Shown: positions 1 through 11,593, counted from the first letter of the stretch. The stretch is DNA of 64,000 bases from Hydractinia symbiolongicarpus (GCF_029227915.1 NC_079876.1:7256001-7320000); one strand, 5' to 3'. Numbers and translations: made by a program. Notes: generated by a model not told the origin, from the sequence alone.

Positions 1-657
1 TGCGTTTTAGTGGTGAAAAAATAATTAAAAAAATCGTTCGGAAAATGAGTTTACTCCCTGGGTAATTTCTTTGTATACTTTTGACTATACGGGCCGAGTC
101 CGGGATTTACGGGAAATGGCGGGTTTTCGTTTGCCGGCAATTAAACTTCTTTTATTCAGCGTCTCATCAAAAATGAAAACATTTATAAAAACTATAAGTC
201 TCATGGGTTTTAGTGGTGAAATAATAATTTAAAAAATCGTTCGGGAAATGAGTTTACATCCCGGGTACTTTCTTTACTATACGGGCCGAGTCCAGGATTT
301 ACGGGAAATCGCAGGTTTTCGTTTGCCGGCGATTAAACTTCTTTTATTCAGCGTCTCATCAAAAATGAAAACATTTTTAAAAACTACAAGTCTCATGCGT
401 TTTAGTGGTGAAAAAAAAATTTAAAAAATCGTTCCGGAAATGAGTTTACTCCCTGGGTACTTAGTGGTGAAAATATAATTTAAAAAATTGTTCGGGAAAT
501 GAGTTTACTCCCTGGGTACTTTCTTTGTATACTTTTGACTATACGGGTCGAGTCCGGGGTTTACGGGAAATGGCGGGTTTTCGTTTGCCGGCGATTAAAC
601 TTCTTTTATTCAGCGTCTCATCAAAAATGAAAACATTTTTGAAAACTACAAGTCTCA
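1..657 (+). repeat. A-B-C trimer 1 (left arm)
   Basis: A is 1-203 and has the GGGTAATTTC variant. B is 204-395 and lacks the 11 bp GTATACTTTTG between CTTT and ACTATACGGG. C is 396-657 and holds an extra 59-bp piece that restarts at AGTGGTGAAAATATAATT after GGGTACTT (about 471). Confidence 0.9.
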
Positions 658-1314
658 TGCGTTTTAGTGGTGAAAAAATAATTAAAAAAATCGTTCGGAA
701 AATGAGTTTACTCCCTGGGTAATTTCTTTGTATACTTTTGACTATACGGGCCGAGTCCGGGGTTTACGGGAAATGGCGGGTTTTCGTTTGCCGGCAATTA
801 AACTTCTTTTATTCAGCGTCTCATCAAAAATGAAAACATTTATAAAAACTATAAGTCTCATGGGTTTTAGTGGTGAAATAATAATTTAAAAAATCGTTCG
901 GGAAATGAGTTTACATCCCGGGTACTTTCTTTACTATACGGGCCGAGTCCAGGATTTACGGGAAATCGCAGGTTTTCGTTTGCCGGCGATTAAACTTCTT
1001 TTATTCAGCGTCTCATCAAAAATGAAAACATTTTTAAAAACTACAAGTCTCATGCGTTTTAGTGGTGAAAAAAAAATTTAAAAAATCGGTCCGGAAATGA
1101 GTTTACTCCCTGGGTACTTAGTGGTGAAAATATAATTTAAAAAATTGTTCGGGAAATGAGTTTACTCCCTGGGTACTTTCTTTGTATACTTTTGACTATA
1201 CGGGTCGAGTCCGGGGTTTACGGGAAATGGCGGGTTTTCGTTTGCCGGCGATTAAACTTCTTTTATTCAGCGTCTCATCAAAAATGAAAACATTTTTGAA
1301 AACTACAAGTCTCA
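658..1314 (+). repeat. A-B-C trimer 2 (left arm)
   Basis: A 658-860, B 861-1,052, C 1,053-1,314. It is nearly identical to trimer 1; one visible difference is CGGTCCGG for CGTTCCGG in the C monomer. Confidence 0.9.
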
Positions 1315-1517
1315 TGCGTTTTAGTGGTGAAAAAATAATTTAAAAAATCGTTCGGGAAATGAGTTTACTCCCTGGGTACTTTCTTTGTATACTTTTGACT
1401 ATACGGGTCGAGTCCGGAGTTTACGGGAAATGGCGGGTTTTCGTTTGCCGGCGATTAAACTTCTTTTATTCAGCGTCTCATCAAAAATGAAAACATTTTT
1501 GAAAACTACAAGTCTCA

Positions 1518-2174
1518 TGCGTTTTAGTGGTGAAAAAATAATTAAAAAAATCGTTCGGAAAATGAGTTTACTCCCTGGGTAATTTCTTTGTATACTTTTG
1601 ACTATACTGGCCGAGTCCGGGGTTTACGGGAAATGGCGGGTTTTCGTTTGCCGGCAATTAAACTTCTTTTATTCAGCGTCTCATCAAAAATGAAAACATT
1701 TTTAAAAACTATAAGTCTCATGGGTTTTAGTGGTGAAATAATAATTTAAAAAATCGTTCGGGAAATGAGTTTACATCCCGGGTACTTTCTTTACTATACG
1801 GGCCGAGTCCAGGATTTACGGGAAATCGCAGGTTTTCGTTTGCCGGCGATTAAACTTCTTTTATTCAGCGTCTCATCAAAAATGAAAACATTTTTAAAAA
1901 CTACAAGTCTCATGCGTTTTAGTGGTGAAAAAAAAATTTAAAAAATCGTTCCGGAAATGAGTTTACTCCCTGGGTACTTAGTGGTGAAAATATAATTTAA
2001 AAAATTGTTCGGGAAATGCGTTTACTCCCTGGGTACTTTCTTTGTATACTTTTGACTCTACGGGTCGAGTCCGGGGTTTACGGAAAATGGCGGGTTTTCG
2101 TTTGCCGGCGATTAAACTTCTTTTATTCAGCGTCTCATCAAAAATGAAAACATTTTTGAAAACTACAAGTCTCA
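1518..2174 (+). repeat. A-B-C trimer 3 (left arm)
   Basis: A 1,518-1,720, B 1,721-1,912, C 1,913-2,174. C is followed directly by the unusual monomer at 2,175 that marks the edge of this domain. Confidence 0.9.
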
Positions 2175-2578
2175 TGCGTTTTAGTGGTGAAAAAATAATT
2201 TAAAAAATCGTTCGGGAAATGAGTTTACTCCCTGGGTACTTTCTTTGTATATTTTTGACTATACGCACCCAGCCGGGATTTACGGGAGATCGTGGGTTTT
2301 CGTTTGCCGGCGATTAAACTTCTTTTATTCAGCGTTTCATCAAAAATGAAAACATTTTTAAAAACTACAAGTCTTATGCGTTTTAGTGGTGAAAAAATAA
2401 TTTAAAAAATCGTTCTGGAAATGAGTTTACTCACAGGGTACTTTCTTTGTATACATTAAACTATACGGGCCAAGCCCGGGATTTACGGAAATCGCGGGTA
2501 TTCGTTTTCCGGCGATTAAACCTCTTTCATTAAGCGTCTTATCAAAAATGAAAACATTTTTGAAAATTACAAGTCTCA
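2175..2578 (+). repeat. Domain-edge monomers with ACGCACCCAGCC
   Basis: The first monomer (2,175-2,376) has TATATTTTTGACTATACGC then ACCCAGCCGGG instead of the usual CGGGCCGAGTCCGGG. The second (2,377-2,578) is T2-like with TACATTAAACTAT. The same pair, in the same position after a C monomer, recurs at 19,295 onward. Confidence 0.85.
2466..2478 (+). repeat. CGGGC-CAA-GCCCG dyad typical of T2/T4 monomers
   Basis: A perfect 5-bp inverted repeat with a three-base loop, present in most AAGCCCG monomers of both arms (right arm example CGGGCTTGGCCCG at 30,023-30,035). In T1 monomers the arm reads GTCCG, which breaks one pair. Confidence 0.65.
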
Positions 2579-3468
2579 TGCGTTTTAGTGGTGAAAAAAA
2601 AATTTAAATATTCGTTCGGGAAATGAGTTTACTCCCTGGGTACTTTCTTTGTATACTATCGACTATACGGGCCAAGCCCCGGATTTACGGGAAAACGCGG
2701 CATGTCGTTTGCCGGCGATTAAACCTCTTTCATTAAGCGTCTCATCAAAAATGAAAACATTTTTGAAAACTACAAGTCTCATGCGTTTTAGTGGTGAAAA
2801 AATAATTTAAAAAATCGTTCGGGAAATGAGTTTACTCCTGGGGTACTTTCTTTGTATACTTTTGACTATACGGGCCGAGTCCGGGATTTACGGGAAATCG
2901 CGGATTTTCGTTTGCCGGCGATTAAACTTCTTTTATTTAGCGTCCCATCAAATATGAAAATATTTTTGAAAACTACAAGTCTCATGCGTTTAGTGGTAAA
3001 AAAATAATATAAAAAATCGTTCGGGAAATGAGTTTACTCCCTGGGTACTTTCTTTGTATACTTTTGACTATACGGGTCGAGTCCGGGGTTTACGGGAAAT
3101 GGCGGGTTTTCGTTTGCCGGCGATTAAACTTCTTTTATTCAGCGTCTCATCAAAAATGAAAACATTTTTGAAAACCACAAGTCTCATGCGTTTTAGTGGT
3201 GAAAAGATAATTTAAATAATCGTTTTGGAAATGAGTTTGCTCATAGGGTACTTTCTTTGTATACATTCGACTATGCGGGCCAAGCCCGGGATTTACGGGA
3301 AATCGTGGATTTTCGTTTGCTGGCGATTAAACCACTTTCATTAAGCGTCTCAGCAAAAATGAAAACATTTTTGAAAACTACAAGTCTCATGCGTTTTAGT
3401 GGTGAAAAAATAATTTAAAAAATCGTTCGGGAAATGTGTTTACTCACAGGGTACTTTCTTTGTATTCA

Positions 3469-3482
3469 TTCGACTATACGGG
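3469..3482 (+). promoter_or_regulatory. CENP-B-box-like word TTCGACTATACGGG
   Basis: It holds all essential bases of the CENP-B box core (TTCG, A, CGGG) in order, but with three instead of four bases between TTCG and A. It is present in T2, T3 and T4 monomers and absent from most T1 and D monomers, which read TTTTGACTATACGGG. On the - strand an example is 30,032-30,045. Protein binding is not shown, and the shorter spacing may abolish it. Confidence 0.35.
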
Positions 3483-4087
3483 AGAAGCCCGGGATTTACG
3501 GAAATCGCGAGTATTCGTTTTCCGGCGATTAAACCTCTTTCATTAAGCGTCTCATCAAAAATGAAAACATTTTTGAAAACTACAAGTCTCATGCGTTTTA
3601 GTGGTGAAAAAAAAATTTAAAAAATCTTTCGGGAAATGAGTTTAATCCCTGGGTACTTTCTTTGTATACATTCGACTATACGGGCCAAGCCCCGGATTTA
3701 CGGGAAAACGCGGCATGTCGTTTGCCGGCGATTAAACCTCTTTCATTAAGCGTCTCATCAAAAATGAAAACATTTTTGAAAACTACAAGTCTCATGCGTT
3801 TTAGTGGTGAAAAAATAATTTAAAAAATCGTTCGGGAAATGAGTTTACTCCCGGGGTACTTTCTTTGTATACTTTTGACTATACGGGCCGCGTCCGGGAT
3901 TTACGGGAAATCGAGGATTTTCGTTTGCTGGCGATTAAACCACTTTCATCAAGCGTCTCAGCAAAAATGAAAACATTTCTGAAAACTACAAGTCTCATGC
4001 GTTTTAGTGGTGAAAAAATAATTTAAAAAATCGTTCGGGAAATGTGTTTACTCACAGGGTACTTTCTTTGTATTCATTCGACTATAC

Positions 4088-4098
4088 GGGCGAAGCCC
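4088..4098 (+). repeat. GGGCGAAGCCC mini-hairpin in T2 monomer
   Basis: A 4-bp GC stem closes a GAA loop and contains the heptamer GCGAAGC, known as an unusually stable single-strand DNA hairpin. Identical sites lie at 5,101-5,111, 5,709-5,719, 6,317-6,327 and 6,925-6,935, all in TGTATTCATTCGAC monomers. At about 3,479 the loop side is mutated (GGGAGAAGCCC). Confidence 0.7.
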
Positions 4099-5820
4099 GG
4101 GATTTACGGAAATCGCGGGTAATCGTTTTCCGGCGATTAAACCTCTTTCATTAAGCGTCTCATCAAAAATGAAAACATTTTTAAAAACTACAAGTCTCAT
4201 GCGTTTTAGTGGTGAAAAAAAAATTTAAAAATTCGTTCGGGAAATGAGTTTACTCCCTGGGTACATTCTTTGTATACTATCGACTATACGGGCCAAGCCC
4301 CAGATTTACGGGAAAACGCGGCATGTCGTTTGCCGGCGATTAAACCTCTTTCATTAAGCGTCTCATCAAAAATGAAAACATTTTTGAAAACTACAAGTCT
4401 CATGCGTTTTAGTGGTGAAAAAATAATTTAAAAAATCGTTCGGGAAATGAGTTTACTCCTGGGGTACTTTCTTTGTATACTTTTGACTATACGGGCCGAG
4501 TCCGGGATTTACGGGAAATCGCGGATTTTCGTTTGCCGGCGATTAAACTTCTTTTATTTAGCGTCCCATCAAATATGAAAATATTTTTGAAAACTACAAG
4601 TCTCATGCGTTTAGTGGTAAAAAAATAATATAAAAAATCGTTCGGGAAATGAGTTTACTCCCTGGGTACTTTCTTAGTATACTTTTGACTATACGGGTCG
4701 AGTCCGGGGTTTACGGGAAATGGCGGGTTTTCGTTTGCCGGCGATTAAACTTCTTTTATTCAGCGTCTCATCAAAAATGAAAACATTTTTGAAAACCACA
4801 AGTCTCATGCGTTTTAGTGGTGAAAAGATAATTTAAATAATCGTTTTGGAAATGAGTTTGCTCACAGGGTACTTTCTTTGTATACATTCGACTATGCGGG
4901 CCAAGCCCGGGATTTACGGGAAATCGTGGATTTTCGTTTGCTGGCGATTAAACCACTTTCATTAAGCGTCTCAGCAAAAATGAAAACATTTCTGAAAACT
5001 ACAAGTCTCATGCGTTTTAGTGGTGAAAAAATAATTTAAAAAATCGTTCGGGAAATGTGTGTACTCACTGGGTACTTTCTTTGTATTCATTCGACTATAC
5101 GGGCGAAGCCCGGGATTTACGGAAATCGCGAGTATTCGTTTTCCGGCGATTAAACCTCTTTCATTAAGCGTCTCATCAAAAATGAAAACATTTTTGAAAA
5201 CTACAAGTCTCATGCGTTTTAGTGGTGAAAAAAAAATTTAAAAAATCTTTCGGGAAATGAGTTTAATCCCTGGGTACTTTCTTTGTATACATTCGACTAT
5301 ACGGGCCAAGCCCCGGATTTACGGGAAAACGCGGCATGTCGTTTGCCGGCGATTAAACCTCTTTCATTAAGCGTCTCATCAAAAATGAAAACATTTTTGA
5401 AAACTACAAGTCTCATGCGTTTTAGTGGTGAAAAAATAATTTAAAAAATCGTTCGGGAAATGAGTTTACTCCCGGGGTACTTTCTTTGTATACTTTTGAC
5501 TATACGGGCCGCGTCCGGGATTTACGGGAAATCGCGGATTTTCGTTTGCTGGCGATTAAACCACTTTCATCAAGCGTCTCAGCAAAAATGAAAACATTTC
5601 TGAAAACTACAAGTCTCATGCGTTTTAGTGGTGAAAAAATAATTTAAAAAATCGTTCGGGAAATGTGTTTACTCACAGGGTACTTTCTTTGTATTCATTC
5701 GACTATACGGGCGAAGCCCGGGATTTACGGAAATCGCGGGTATTCGTTTTCCGGCGATTAAACCTCTTTCATTAAGCGTCTCATCAAAAATGAAAACATT
5801 TTTGAAAACTACAAGTCTCA

Positions 5821-8800
5821 TGCGTTTTAGTGGTGAAAAAAAAATTTAAAAAATCGTTCGGGAAATGAGTTTACTCCCTGGGTACTTTCTTTGTATACTT
5901 TTGACTATACGGGTCGAGTCCGGGGTTTACGGGAAATGGCGGGTTTTCGTTTGCCGGCGATTAAACTTCTTTTATTCAGCGTCTCATCAAAAATGAAAAC
6001 ATTTTTGAAAACCACAAGTCTCATGCGTTTTAGTGGTGAAAAAATAATTTAAAAAATCGTTCGGGAAATGAGTTTACTCCCTGGGTACTTTCTTTGTATA
6101 CTTTCGACTATACGGGCCGAGTCCGGGATTTACGGGAAATCGCGGATTTTCGTTTGCCGGCGATTAAACTTCTTTTATTTAGCGTCCCATCAAATATGAA
6201 AATATTTTTGAAAACTACAAGTCTCATGCGTTTTAGTGGTGAAAAAATAATTTAAAAAATCGTTCGGGAAATGTGTTTACTCACAGGGTACTTTCTTTGT
6301 ATTCATTCGACTATACGGGCGAAGCCCGGGATTTACGGAAATCGCGAGTATTCGTTTTCCGGCGATTAAACCTCTTTCATTAAGCGTCTCATCAAAAATG
6401 AAAACATTTTTGAAAACTACAAGTCTCATGCGTTTTAGTGGTGAAAAAAAAATTTAAAAAATCTTTCGGGAAATGAGTTTACTCCCTGGGTACTTTCTTT
6501 GTATACATTCGACTATACGGGCCAAGCCCCGGATTTACGGGAAAACGCGGCATGTCGTTTGCCGGCGATTAAACCTCTTTCATTAAGCGTCTCATCAAAA
6601 ATGAAAACATTTTTGAAAACTACAAGTCTCATGCGTTTTAGTGGTGAAAAAATAATTTAAAAAATCGTTCGGGAAATGAGTTTACTCCCGGGGTACTTTC
6701 TTTGTATACTTTTGACTATACGGGCCGCGTCCGGGATTTACGGGAAATCGTGGATTTTCGTTTGCTGGCGATTAAACCACTTTCATCAAGCGTCTCAGCA
6801 AAAATGAAAACATTTCTGAAAACTACAAGTCTCATGCGTTTTAGTGGTGAAAAAATAATTTAAAAAATCGTTCGGGAAATGTGTTTACTCACAGGGTACT
6901 TTCTTTGTATTCATTCGACTATACGGGCGAAGCCCGGGATTTACGGAAATCGCGGGTATTCGTTTTCCGGCGATTAAACCTCTTTCATTAAGCGTCTCAT
7001 CAAAAATGAAAACATTTTTGAAAACTACAAGTCTCATGCGTTTTAGTGGTGAAAAAAAAATTTAAAAAATCGTTCGGGAAATGAGTTTTCTCCCTGGGTA
7101 CTTTTTTTGTATACATTCGACTATACGGGCCAAGCCCCGGATTTACGGGAAAACGCAGCATGTTGTTTGCCGGCGATTAAACCTCTTTCATTAAGCGTCT
7201 CATCAAAAATGAAAACATTTTTGAAAACTACAAGTCTCATGCGTTTTAGTGGTGAAAAAATAATTTAAAAAATTGTTCGGGAAATGAGTTTACTCCCGGG
7301 GTACTTTCTTTGTATACTTTCGACTATACGGGCCGAGTCCGGGATTTACGGGAAATCGCGGATTTTCGTTTGCCGGCGATTAAACTTCTTTTATTTAGCG
7401 TCCCATCAAATATGAAAATATTTTTGAAAACTACAAGTCTCATGCGTTTAGTGGTAAAAAAAAATATAAAAAATCGTTCGGGAAATGAGTTTACTCCCTG
7501 GGTACTTTCTTTGTATACTTTTGACTATACGGGTCGAGTCCGGGGTTTACGGGAAATGGCGGTTTTTCGTTTGCCGGCGATTAAACTTCTTTTATTCAGC
7601 GTCTCATCAAAAACGAAAACATTTTTGAAAACTACAAGTCTCATGCGTTTTAGTGGTGAAAAAAAAATTTAAAAAATCGTTCGGGAAATGATTTTACTCC
7701 CTGGGTACTTTCTTTGTATACATTCGACTATACGGGCCAAGCCCCGGATTTACGGGAAAACGCGGCATGTCGTTTGCCGGCGATTAAACCTCTTTCATTA
7801 AGCGTCTCATCAAAAATGAAAACATTTTTGAAAACTACAAGTCCCATGCGTTTTAGTGGTGAAAAAATAATTTAAAAAATCGTTCGGGAAATGAGTTTAC
7901 TCCCTGGGTACTTTCTTTGTATACTTTTGTCTATACGGGTCGAGTCCGGGGTTTACGGAAAATGGCGGGTTTTCGTTTACCGGCGATTAAACTTCTTTTA
8001 TTCAGCGTCTCATCAAAAATGAAAACATTTTTGAAAACCACAAGTCTCATGCGTTTTAGTGGTGAAAAGATAATTTAAAAAATCGTTTTGGAAATGAGGT
8101 TACTGACAGGGTACTTTCTTTGTATACATTCGACTATACGGGCCAAGCCCGGGATTTACGGGAAATCGTGGATTTTCGTTTGCTAGCGATTAAACCACTT
8201 TCATTAAGCGTCTCAGCAAAAATGAAAACATTTCTGAAAACTACAAGTCTCATGCGTTTTAGTGGTGAAAAAATAATTTAAAAAATCGTTCGGGAAATGT
8301 GTTTACTCACAGGGTACTTTCTTTGTATACATTCGACTATACGGGCCAAGCCCGGGATTTACGGGAAATCGCGGGATTTCGTTTGCCGGCGATTAAAACT
8401 CTTTCATTAAGCGTCTCATCAAAAATGAAAACATTTTTGAAAACTACAAGTCTCATGCGTTTTAGTGGTGAAAAAATAATTTAAAAAATCGTTCGGGAAA
8501 TGAGTTTACTCCCTGGGTACTTTCTTTGTATACTTTGGACTATACGGGCCGAGTCCGGGATTTACGGGAAATCGCGGATTTTCGTTTGAGGGCGATTAAA
8601 CTTCTTTTATTCAGCGTGTCATCAAAAATGAAAACATTTTTGAAAACTACAAGTCTCATGCGTTGTAGTGGTGAAAAAATAATTTAAAAAATCGTTCGGA
8701 AAATGAGTTTACTCCCTGGGTACTTTCTTTGTATACTTTTGACTATACGGGCCGAGTCCGGGGTTTACGGGAAATTGAGGGTTTTCGTTTGCCGGCGATT

Positions 8801-9064
8801 AAACTTCTTTTATTCAGTGTCTCATCAAAAATGAAAACATTTTTAAAAACTACAAGTCTCATGCGTTGTAGTGGTGAAAAAATAATTAAAAAAATCGTTC
8901 GGAAAATGAGTTTACTCCCTGGGTAATTTCTTTGTATACTTTTGACTATACGGGCCGAGTCCGGGGTTTACGGGAAATGGCGGGTTTTCGTTTGCCGGCG
9001 ATTAAACTTCTTTTATTCAGCATCTCATCAAAAATGAAAACATTTTAAAAAACTATAAGTCTCA
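5821..9064 (+). repeat. Mixed T1/T2/T3/T4/D monomers, shorter HOR pieces
   Basis: Part of the preceding HOR recurs here at a 1,216-bp offset (6 monomers; the GGGCGAAGCC site at 5,101 recurs at 6,317), so two monomers were lost relative to the 8-mer. A hybrid monomer ends near 6,226 with a D tail followed by a normal GCGTTTTAGTGGTG start. The block ends with an A monomer at 8,862-9,064 that introduces the next A-B-C trimer. Confidence 0.8.
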
Positions 9065-9516
9065 TGGGTTTTAGTGGTGAAATATAAATTAAAAAATCGT
9101 TCGGGAAATGAGTTTACATCCCGGGTACTTTCTTTACTATACGGGCCGAGTCCGGGATTTACGGGAAATCGCAGGTTTTCGTTTGCCGGCGATTAAACTT
9201 CTTTTATTCAGCGTCTCATCAAAAATGAAAACATTTTTGAAAACTACAAGTCTCATGCGTTTTAGTGGTGAAAAAAAATTTAAAAAATCGTTCTGGAAAT
9301 GAGTTTACTCCCTGGGTACTTAGTGGTGAAAATATAATTTAAAAAATTTTTCGGGAAATGAGTTTACTCCCGGGGTACTTTCTTTGTATACTTTTGACTA
9401 TACGGGCCGAGTCCGGGATTTACGGGAAATCGCGGATTTTCGTTTGCCGGCGATTAAACTTCTTTTATTTAGCGTCCCATCAAATATGAAAATATTTTTG
9501 AAAACTACAAGTCTCA
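8862..9516 (+). repeat. A-B-C trimer 4 (left arm), 655 bp
   Basis: A 8,862-9,064, B 9,065-9,255 (191 bp, one base short in its AATATAAATT stretch), C 9,256-9,516 (261 bp). It is the only left-arm trimer not exactly 657 bp. C is followed by a D-type start. Confidence 0.88.
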
Positions 9517-11139
9517 TGCGTTTAGTGGTAAAAAAATAATATAAAAAATCGTTCGGGAAATGAGTTTACTCCCTGGGTACTTTCTTTGTATACTTTTGTC
9601 TATACGGGTCGAGTCCGGGGTTTACGGGAAATGGCGGGTTTTCGTTTGCCGGCGATTAAACTTCTTTTATTCAACGTCTCATCAAAAATGAAAACATTTT
9701 TGAAAACCACAAGTCTCATGCGTTTTAGTGGTGAAAAGATAATTTAAAAAATCGTTTTGGAAATGAGTTTACTCACAGGGTACTTTCTTTGTATACATTC
9801 GACTATACGGGCCAAGCCCGGGATTTACGGGAAATCGTGGATTTTCGTTTGCTGGCGATTAAACCACTTTCATTAAGCGTCTCAGCAAAAATGAAAACAT
9901 TTCTGAAAACTACAAGTCTCATGCGTTTTAGTGGTGAAAAAATAATTTAAAAAATCGTTCGGGAAATGTGTTTACTCACAGGGTACTTTCTTTGTATACA
10001 TTCGACTATACGAGCCAAGCCCGGGATTTACGGGAAATCGCGGGATTTCGTTAGCCGGCGATTAAACATCTTTCATTAAGCGTCTCATCAAAAATGAAAA
10101 CATTTTTGAAAACTACAAGTCTCATGCGTTTTAGTGGTGAAAAAATAATTTAAAAAATCGTTCGGGAAATGAGTTTACTCCCTGGGTACTTTCTTTGTAT
10201 ACTTTGGACTATACGGGCCGAGTCCGGGATTTACGGGAAATCGCGGATTTTCGTTTGAGGGCGATTAAACTTCTTTTATTCAGCGTGTCATCAAAAATGA
10301 AAACATTTTTGAAAACTACAAGTCTCATGCGTTGTAGTGGTGAAAAAATAATTTAAAAAATCGTTCGGAAAATGAGTTTACTCCTTGGGTACTTTCTTTG
10401 TATACTTTTGACTATACGGGCCGAGTCCGGGGTTTACGGGAAATTGAGGGTTTTCGTTTGCCGGCGATTAAACTTCTTTTATTCAGTGTCTCATCAAAAA
10501 TTAAAACATTTTTAAAAACTACAAGTCTCATGCGTTGAAGTGGTGAAAAAATAATTAAAAAAATCGTTCGGAAAATGAGTTTACTCCCTGGGTACTTTCT
10601 TTGTATACATTGGACTATACGGGCCGAGTCCGGGATTTACGGGAAATCGCGGATTTTCGTTTGAGGGCGATTAAACTTCTTTTATTCAGCGTGTCATCAA
10701 AAATGAAAACATTTTTGAAAACTACAAGTCTCATGCGTTGTAGTGGTGAAAAAATAATTTAAAAAATCGTTCGGAAAATGAGTTTACTCCTTGGGTACTT
10801 TCTTTGTATACTTTTGACTATACGGGCCGAGTCCGGGGTTTACGGGAAATTGAGGGTTTTCGTTTGCCGGCGATTAAACTTCTTTTATTCAGTGTCTCAT
10901 CAAAAATGAAAACATTTTTAAAAACTACAAGTCTCATGCGTTGAAGTGGTGAAAAAATAATTAAAAAAATCGTTCGGAAAATGAGTTTACTCCCTGGGTA
11001 ATTTCTTTGTATACTTTTGACTATACGGGCCGAGTCCGGGGTTTACGGGAAATGGCGGGTTTTCGTTTGCCGGCGATTAAACTTCTTTTATTCAGCATCT
11101 CATCAAAAATGAAAACATTTTAAAAAACTATAAGTCTCA
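9065..11139 (+). repeat. 10-mer HOR unit X0, 2,075 bp
   Basis: The unit starts at B and ends before the next B. After C it carries D, GTCTATACGGGTCGAG T1, T4, a T2-like monomer with ACGAGCCAAGCC (about 10,011), then alternating TTGGAC and TTGAGGG monomers and an A. It matches unit X at 14,888 with an offset of 5,827 bp from about 9.52 kb onward. Confidence 0.85.
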
Positions 11140-11593
11140 TGGGTTTTAGTGGTGAAATAATAATTTAAAAAATCGTTCGGGAAATGAGTTTACATCCCGG
11201 GTACTTTCTTTACTATACGGGCCGAGTCCGGGATTTACGGGAAATCGCAGGTTTTCGTTTGCCGGCGATTAAACTTCTTTTATTCAGTGTCTCATCAAAA
11301 ATGAAAACATTTTTGAAAACTACAAGTCTCATGCGTTTTAGTGGTGAAAAAAAAATTTAAAAAATCGTTCTGGAAATGAGTTTACTCCCTGGGTACTTAG
11401 TGGTGAAAATATAATTTAAAAAATTGTTCGGGAAATGAGTTTACTCCCGGGGTACTTTCTTTGTATACTTTTGACTATACGGGCCGAGTCCGGGATTTAC
11501 GGGAAATCGCGGATTTTCGTTTGCCGGCGATTAAACTTCTTTTATTTAGCGTCCCATCAAATATGAAAATATTTTTGAAAACTACAAGTCTCA
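10937..11593 (+). repeat. A-B-C trimer 5 (left arm)
   Basis: A 10,937-11,139 (starts TGCGTTGAAG), B 11,140-11,331, C 11,332-11,593. The 59-bp extra piece of C begins near 11,399. A D-type monomer start follows at 11,594. Confidence 0.9.

Larger units (their letters stand above)
1..2174 (+). repeat. A-B-C trimer HOR block, 657-bp period
   Basis: Units are 1-657, 658-1,314 and 1,518-2,174, each made of A (203), B (192) and C (262). A single extra T1 monomer at 1,315-1,517 separates the second and third units and gives a local 860-bp spacing. The window starts inside this block, so its left extent is unknown. Confidence 0.9.
2579..5820 (+). repeat. 8-mer HOR, two copies of 1,621 bp
   Basis: Copy 1 is 2,579-4,199 and copy 2 is 4,200-5,820. 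Matching landmarks 1,621 bp apart include ACTATCGACTATACGGG (2,655 and 4,276), the D-type TGCGTTTAGTGG start (2,985 and 4,606), and the GGGCCGCGTCC monomer near 3.88 and 5.50 kb. The order mixes T3, D, T1, T4, T2, T3 and hybrid monomers. Copies differ by scattered point changes, for example CGGGAGAAGCCC versus CGGGCGAAGCCC. Confidence 0.85.

Noticed and set aside
114-145. Strict CENP-B box around TTTTCGTTTGCCGGCG or ATCGTTCGGGAAATGAG
   Set aside because: TTCG is present in both, but CGGG is not at the required distance. In the first the central A is also missing. Only the shortened-spacer word in T2/T3/T4 is close.
204-395. 192-bp B monomer (64 codons exactly) as a selected coding unit
   Set aside because: Divisibility by three follows from the 11-bp deletion. 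Its neighbours A (203) and C (262) are not multiples of three, and the frame is not preserved across trimers.
3464-3476. RNA polymerase III promoter (B-box-like TTCGACT)
   Set aside because: Only the TTCGANT core agrees; the flanking GG and CC are missing and I see no A box at a suitable distance.
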